Origin: Bordetella parapertussis
GTDB taxonomy: Bacteria; Pseudomonadota; Gammaproteobacteria; Burkholderiales; Burkholderiaceae_B
Assembly (NCBI GenBank): GCA_945883615.1
Contig: CAMCYB010000007.1
Location: 1 to 57,730, forward strand
Length of the DNA: 57,730 nucleotides
Reading direction: 5' to 3'
Shown: positions 54,719-57,730 of the stretch, piece after piece
Layout: every line of letters starts with the position of its first letter
Numbering within the stretch: position 1 is the stretch's first letter
The notes under the pieces: generated by a model
The model's input: only the letters and a program-made list of their open reading frames with translations
What the model was told of the DNA's origin: nothing
Database searches by the model: none
Program-made: the position numbers and the translations under genes

Positions 54719-55048
54719 TTATATTTTAACTTTTACCTCGTGGCCCGTCGCTGAAGAAAAGATTTGTGCCAAGGCTTCATGCATCACCAAGCCACCCCGT
54801 GTATCTTTCCAGTGCTGGCCATCAAAGGCGTAATGAAAACCGCCACTCGGTGCGGCGACCCAAATTTGTTGCATAGGGGCTTGGCTATTGATCACCACAG
54901 GCGTTGTGTTGTCAAACATCAAACTTAAAACGTTTGCTTCGCGTTTCGCATCAACATCAACGTCTAGGCGCTCAAACCAATCATCAACTTGTAGCTCTAA
55001 TGCGTCTAAAATACTTTTTACGCGGTTATCAAATTCTGTGTCTGTCAT
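54719..55048 (-). CDS. cyaY: Iron donor protein CyaY (frataxin homologue)
   Basis: Acidic iron-binding protein that modulates Fe-S cluster assembly. The ATG at 55048 has AGGAA six bases ahead and gives MTDTEFDNRVKSILDALE, followed by DDWFERLDVDVDAKREANVLSLMFD, INSQAPMQQIWVAAPSGGFHYAF and WKDTRGG. Length 109, as usual for CyaY. It diverges from lptM-lysA, the classical cyaY/lptM/lysA arrangement of Gram-negative bacteria. Confidence 0.95.
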   Translation of the reverse strand: MTDTEFDNRVKSILDALELQVDDWFERLDVDVDAKREANVLSLMFDNTTPVVINSQAPMQQIWVAAPSGGFHYAFDGQHWKDTRGGLVMHEALAQIFSSATGHEVKVKI

Positions 55049-55080
55049 TTTGTTTTTCCTGTCATTTACCGGAGCTTGAC

Positions 55081-55335
55081 GTGGGTTTCTCAAATCAAAA
55101 ACGTGTCATGTGTTTTATTACGATAGCAGTGTTAGGTTTTGCCGCGCTAAGCGGTTGTGGTTTTAAAGGGCCATTATATTTACCGCCCCCGCCTGATACC
55201 TTGGGTCAAAAACCTCAAAAATCATCTGATCAATTGCCTTCACAAACGTCTGGGCAGACAGAAACAGAAGTGTCACCGTATTCACCGATTCCTCAACAAA
55301 TTCTTTCGCTTGAGCCTGCACCCCGCGTTATGTAA
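55081..55335 (+). CDS. lptM: LPS translocon maturation lipoprotein LptM (YifL-like)
   Basis: A small outer-membrane lipoprotein that in E. coli helps LptD oxidative maturation. The GTG at 55081 has GGAG six bases ahead and gives 84 residues: a signal (MGFSNQKRVMCFITIAVLGF), the lipobox ALSGC, then the hallmark CGFKGPLYLPPP and a polar Gln/Pro/Ser tail. The larger frame starting at 54904 runs antisense through cyaY and is not used. It precedes lysA by 38 bases. Confidence 0.9.
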   Translation: MGFSNQKRVMCFITIAVLGFAALSGCGFKGPLYLPPPPDTLGQKPQKSSDQLPSQTSGQTETEVSPYSPIPQQILSLEPAPRVM

Positions 55336-55373
55336 TTACCCATTTAACGACTCGTTACATTAAAGAATAGAAC

Positions 55374-56675
55374 ATGTCTGCAACGTCCAAGCCCACAAAA
55401 CCCTTTTCACCTGCTGGGTTTCCCCATTTTCATTATGAAAATGGCCATTTATATGCTGAAGAGGTAAGCTTGGCTGAGTTAGCGCAGCAAGTGGGCACCC
55501 CTTCATACGTATATTCTAAATCGGCTATACACAGCGCGTGGCAGGCATATCAAGAGGCGATCGGTTCACGTCGGGTTTTGGTTTGCTATGGCATGAAAGC
55601 AAATTCTAATCTAGCTATTTTAAATACCTTTAGAGCGTTGGGTAGTGGCTTTGATATTGTTTCGGGGGGTGAGTTAGCCCGTGTTTTAAAAGTCGGCGCT
55701 GACCCTAAAAAAATTGTTTTTTCAGGTGTCGGTAAACAAACATGGGAAATTGAGCAAGCAATAAAAGCAGGTGTGAAATGCTTCAATGTTGAGTCAACGT
55801 CTGAATTAAAGCGAATTTCTCAAGTTGCTTCAGCTATGCGCGCCACGGCTTCAATTTCTTTGCGAGTCAACCCTGATGTTGACGCCCAAACTCACCCCTA
55901 TATTTCGACGGGCTTGAAAGAAAATAAGTTTGGCATTGCCATTGAAGAAGCCCTTAAAACTTATCAATTAGCGGCGACTTTACCTGGGCTTAACGTTGTT
56001 GGGGTTGATTGCCACATCGGTTCACAGATCACAGAGGTTGCACCTTATTTAGACGCACTTGATAAACTTTTAGCACTTATCGACACGTTAAAAGTAAATG
56101 GCATAACCCTACAACATTTAGATTTAGGGGGCGGTTTAGGTATACGTTATGAAGACGAAACACCCTTAGCACCTACCTTATTGCTGAATGCTATTTTTAA
56201 AATTATTGACCAACGCGGTTATGAGAACTTAGAACTCGTTTTTGAACCTGGGCGCTCGCTAGTCGGCAATGCGGGCGTACTGCTCACGACGGTGCAGTAT
56301 CTCAAGCATACTGAGTCGCGAAATTTTGCTATTGTTGACGCAGGCATGAACGACCTCATTCGTCCTGCCTTATATCAAGCTTGGCACGGTGTATTACCTC
56401 TTAGTTTAAGCAAAACTTCTCAGGCAACCTATCATTACGATTTAGTTGGCCCGGTTTGCGAAAGTGCAGATTGGTTAGCCAAGCAGCGTTTATTAGATTT
56501 ACATGAAGACCAAGTCTTGGCACTAGACTCAGCTGGGGCCTATGGGTTTGTCATGGCTTGCAATTACAACACCCGGGGTAAGCCTGCCGAAGTTTTGGTT
56601 GATGGTGCGACGTGGCATGTTGTTCGTGCGCGCGAAACCTTCGAAGATATGATTCGTGGTGAAACAGTTGTTTAA
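55374..56675 (+). CDS. lysA: Diaminopimelate decarboxylase
   Basis: Makes lysine from meso-diaminopimelate. Fold III PLP enzyme with the cofactor Lys in VCYGMKANSNLAIL, GSGFDIVSGGELARVL, HIGSQITEVAPYLDAL, LDLGGGLGIRYEDE, the phosphate-binding EPGRSLVGNAGVLLT and the catalytic Cys in GPVCESADWLA. Length 433. It is downstream of lptM, and its substrate is provided by DapF (4600). Confidence 0.97.
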   Translation: MSATSKPTKPFSPAGFPHFHYENGHLYAEEVSLAELAQQVGTPSYVYSKSAIHSAWQAYQEAIGSRRVLVCYGMKANSNLAILNTFRALGSGFDIVSGGELARVLKVGADPKKIVFSGVGKQTWEIEQAIKAGVKCFNVESTSELKRISQVASAMRATASISLRVNPDVDAQTHPYISTGLKENKFGIAIEEALKTYQLAATLPGLNVVGVDCHIGSQITEVAPYLDALDKLLALIDTLKVNGITLQHLDLGGGLGIRYEDETPLAPTLLLNAIFKIIDQRGYENLELVFEPGRSLVGNAGVLLTTVQYLKHTESRNFAIVDAGMNDLIRPALYQAWHGVLPLSLSKTSQATYHYDLVGPVCESADWLAKQRLLDLHEDQVLALDSAGAYGFVMACNYNTRGKPAEVLVDGATWHVVRARETFEDMIRGETVV

Positions 56676-56782
56676 CTTCGCTTGTTTCGCTTATCTGAAT
56701 GTTTAGTGTTTTAAAGCTCAATTCATGATTGAACCTCAGCGCAACATTGAGCACGTGACCTAGATTTTACTTGGCGTATAAA

Positions 56783-56829
56783 GTTTAAAACCCTGATTAA
56801 GCAAGGTCAAAAGCAGGGTCAATTTAAAC
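56783..56829. terminator. Possible terminator after lysA
   Basis: GTTTAAAACCCTG and CAGGGTCAATTTAAAC are inverted copies with a small internal loop around an 18-base spacer: five GC-rich pairs inside, seven AT pairs outside. It lies between the convergent lysA and the truncated MFS gene. No long U-run follows, so it is a weak candidate. The rest of 56676-56833 shows nothing recognisable. Confidence 0.4.
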
Positions 56830-56833
56830 CGTA

Positions 56834-57585
56834 TTAGGTCGGTTTAGTATTCCAGATATGTCGGTTTGACCAAAGCAAAACCAGTACGATTAATGCCGGC
56901 ACCAAAAGCAGGGTAAAGCTCACACCATAGCTGTGCACAGTTGCTGCAATCAAGCCAAACAAAGGTGGCCCAAACAGCACCCCGAAAAAAGTAAAACCAA
57001 GGGTTCCGCCCGTTGCCATACCAGCCAACCCTTTTGGTGCTTGGCGAGCTACCTCTGCTAAGTAGACGCCATTCCAACCGACTGCAGTCGCACCTAGAAC
57101 GATCAGTACTAAATATAAAAATACATGAGGTGTCTGCGCTGTTAATGCGCCCGTTGCCACAGCAGCAAATGCTAAACCGACGGCAATCACCATAAGCATC
57201 TTGCTTGAACCGAGCCAAGTATCAGCAACCCACCCCCACAAAATGCGCCCTGCCACGCCCGCCCCTTGCGCCACGGTTAACGCCACGCCTGCTGCGACCA
57301 ACCCCCAACCTAAATCTTCGTATAAATACGTGACTAAATAGGTTGTCAATGATACTTGCGTGACAGAAAACATAAACGACACAATTGCCAAAATACGCAA
57401 GCTTTTATGTTGCCAAACGAGTTTGATCGGTTGAACCAAACTTTGAACAATTGATGCACGTGCTGTTGGGTCGCGATCGTGATCGAGTGCTGCGCGTAGC
57501 GGTTTAACAAGTAATGCGCATAGCAAACAAGCCATCGCCACAGAAATTGTTGCGACTTGCCAACCAAACCAACTTTCCACCCTAG
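56834..57585 (-). pseudogene. MFS transporter, N-terminal part removed by an IS insertion
   Basis: The minus-strand frame encodes about 250 residues equal to the C-terminal part of a major facilitator: a cut start in a GWQVATISVAMACLLCALL helix, a cytoplasmic loop (RAALDHDRDPTAR), then six helices including FMFSVTQVSLTTYLVTYLYEDLGWG, GRILWGWVADTW and FTFFGVLFGPPLFGLIAATV. A normal MFS has about 400 residues, so roughly 150 are missing. The open frame ends at the junction with an IS5-type end at 57586. The gene is presumably inactive; a GTG at 57580 is only a fortuitous start. Its remaining half should lie beyond the IS, outside the window. Confidence 0.85.
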
Positions 57586-57730
57586 GGAAACTCTGAAAAA
57601 GTCCCCGAATTCAGAGAACTCGGGACGCGGTTAATTGTCTGATTAGTATCGCAAATTTTTCGATCACGATCATGCCCCAATTGAGCTTTTCTGATATTGA
57701 ATTCGATGCCAAGCGTAAGCAAACGCGGCG
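57586..57730 (+). mobile_element. IS5-family insertion sequence, left end, cut by window edge
   Basis: The element starts at about 57586 with GGAAACTCTGAAAAAGTCCCC, a terminal-repeat-like end. CTAG (57582-57585) precedes it and would be the 4-bp target duplication typical of IS5-type elements. An imperfect inverted repeat (GTCCCCGAATTC at 57611-57600 region to GAACTCGGGAC near 57627) follows, then the transposase start at 57672. The other end lies outside the window, so the boundary and duplication are provisional. Confidence 0.8.
57672..57730 (+). CDS. IS5-family transposase, N-terminal fragment
   Basis: ATG at 57672 opens a frame that runs off the right edge after 19 codons: MPQLSFSDIEFDAKRKQTR. 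This is the well-known N-terminus of IS5-group (DDE) transposases, of the form M-x-QLSFxDxEYxxKRKQTRRE. The remaining catalytic part is outside the window. It is oriented opposite to the MFS gene that the element interrupts. Confidence 0.85.
   Translation, partial: MPQLSFSDIEFDAKRKQTR

Noticed and set aside
54904..55335. 143-residue ORF containing LptM
   Set aside because: Its first half is antisense to cyaY; the GTG at 55081 with GGAG ahead gives the correct lipoprotein.

Overview
The window looks like a chromosomal segment of a betaproteobacterium in the order Burkholderiales, probably Alcaligenaceae-like, with unusually modest GC content for that group. I infer this from the protein sequences (Burkholderiales-type DksA, HTH-less BirA, type III pantothenate kinase, GTG-started LptM) and from familiar gene neighbourhoods: metK/lpxL/dapF/DUF484/xerC, dksA-hslVU, birA-coaX, waaA-waaC and aroK-aroB-dgt. 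Most of it is ordinary core genome. I see no tRNA, rRNA, CRISPR array, prophage or large genomic island.

Layout. Positions 1-3.4 kb hold the activated-methyl cycle on the minus strand: metK, a DUF1289 protein, then an S-adenosylhomocysteine riboswitch in front of ahcY and a partial holin-like membrane gene. 3.6-7.1 kb is lpxL-dapF-DUF484-xerC. 7.1-11.8 kb is a zinc-homeostasis block: znuCBA behind a newly noticed 47-residue membrane ORF, a divergent zur with a Fur-type box between them, and a His-rich COG0523 GTPase. 11.8-14.9 kb is dksA, hslV, an hslU gene broken by one amber codon, and a cobalamin adenosyltransferase. 14.9-20.5 kb (minus) is lipoate synthesis, DUF493, a D-amino-acid aminotransferase, a DD-carboxypeptidase and a hydrolase. 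It leads into an Mla-type lipid transport operon (20-23.3 kb).

23.4-25.3 kb is birA-coaX plus a 59-residue remnant-like ORF. 25.2-32.2 kb makes lipopolysaccharide: rfbD-waaC-waaA on minus and rfbBAC on plus, so the dTDP-rhamnose pathway is split around a GntR regulator. 32.3-34.6 kb holds an HTH regulator and a divergent argP/argO-like pair. 34.6-39.2 kb is an operon of FmdB-like, DUF502, aspS, an EEP-family hydrolase and a GT2 glycosyltransferase. Then come a GMC oxidoreductase, ilvE, a chimeric ORF (methyltransferase start joined to a TssM-like C-terminus and LysM), ssb, an MFS transporter, uvrA, a secreted protein of unknown function, dgt-aroB-aroK, a PBP1a gene, cyaY, lptM-lysA, and an MFS gene cut by an IS5-family element that runs off the right edge.

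The strongest points for follow-up are the chimeric ORF at 42248-43714, the amber codon in hslU at 13912-13914, the SAH riboswitch with a visible candidate expression switch, the small ORF leading the zinc operon, and several clean inverted or tandem repeats beside regulator genes. I found no convincing undescribed multi-gene system.
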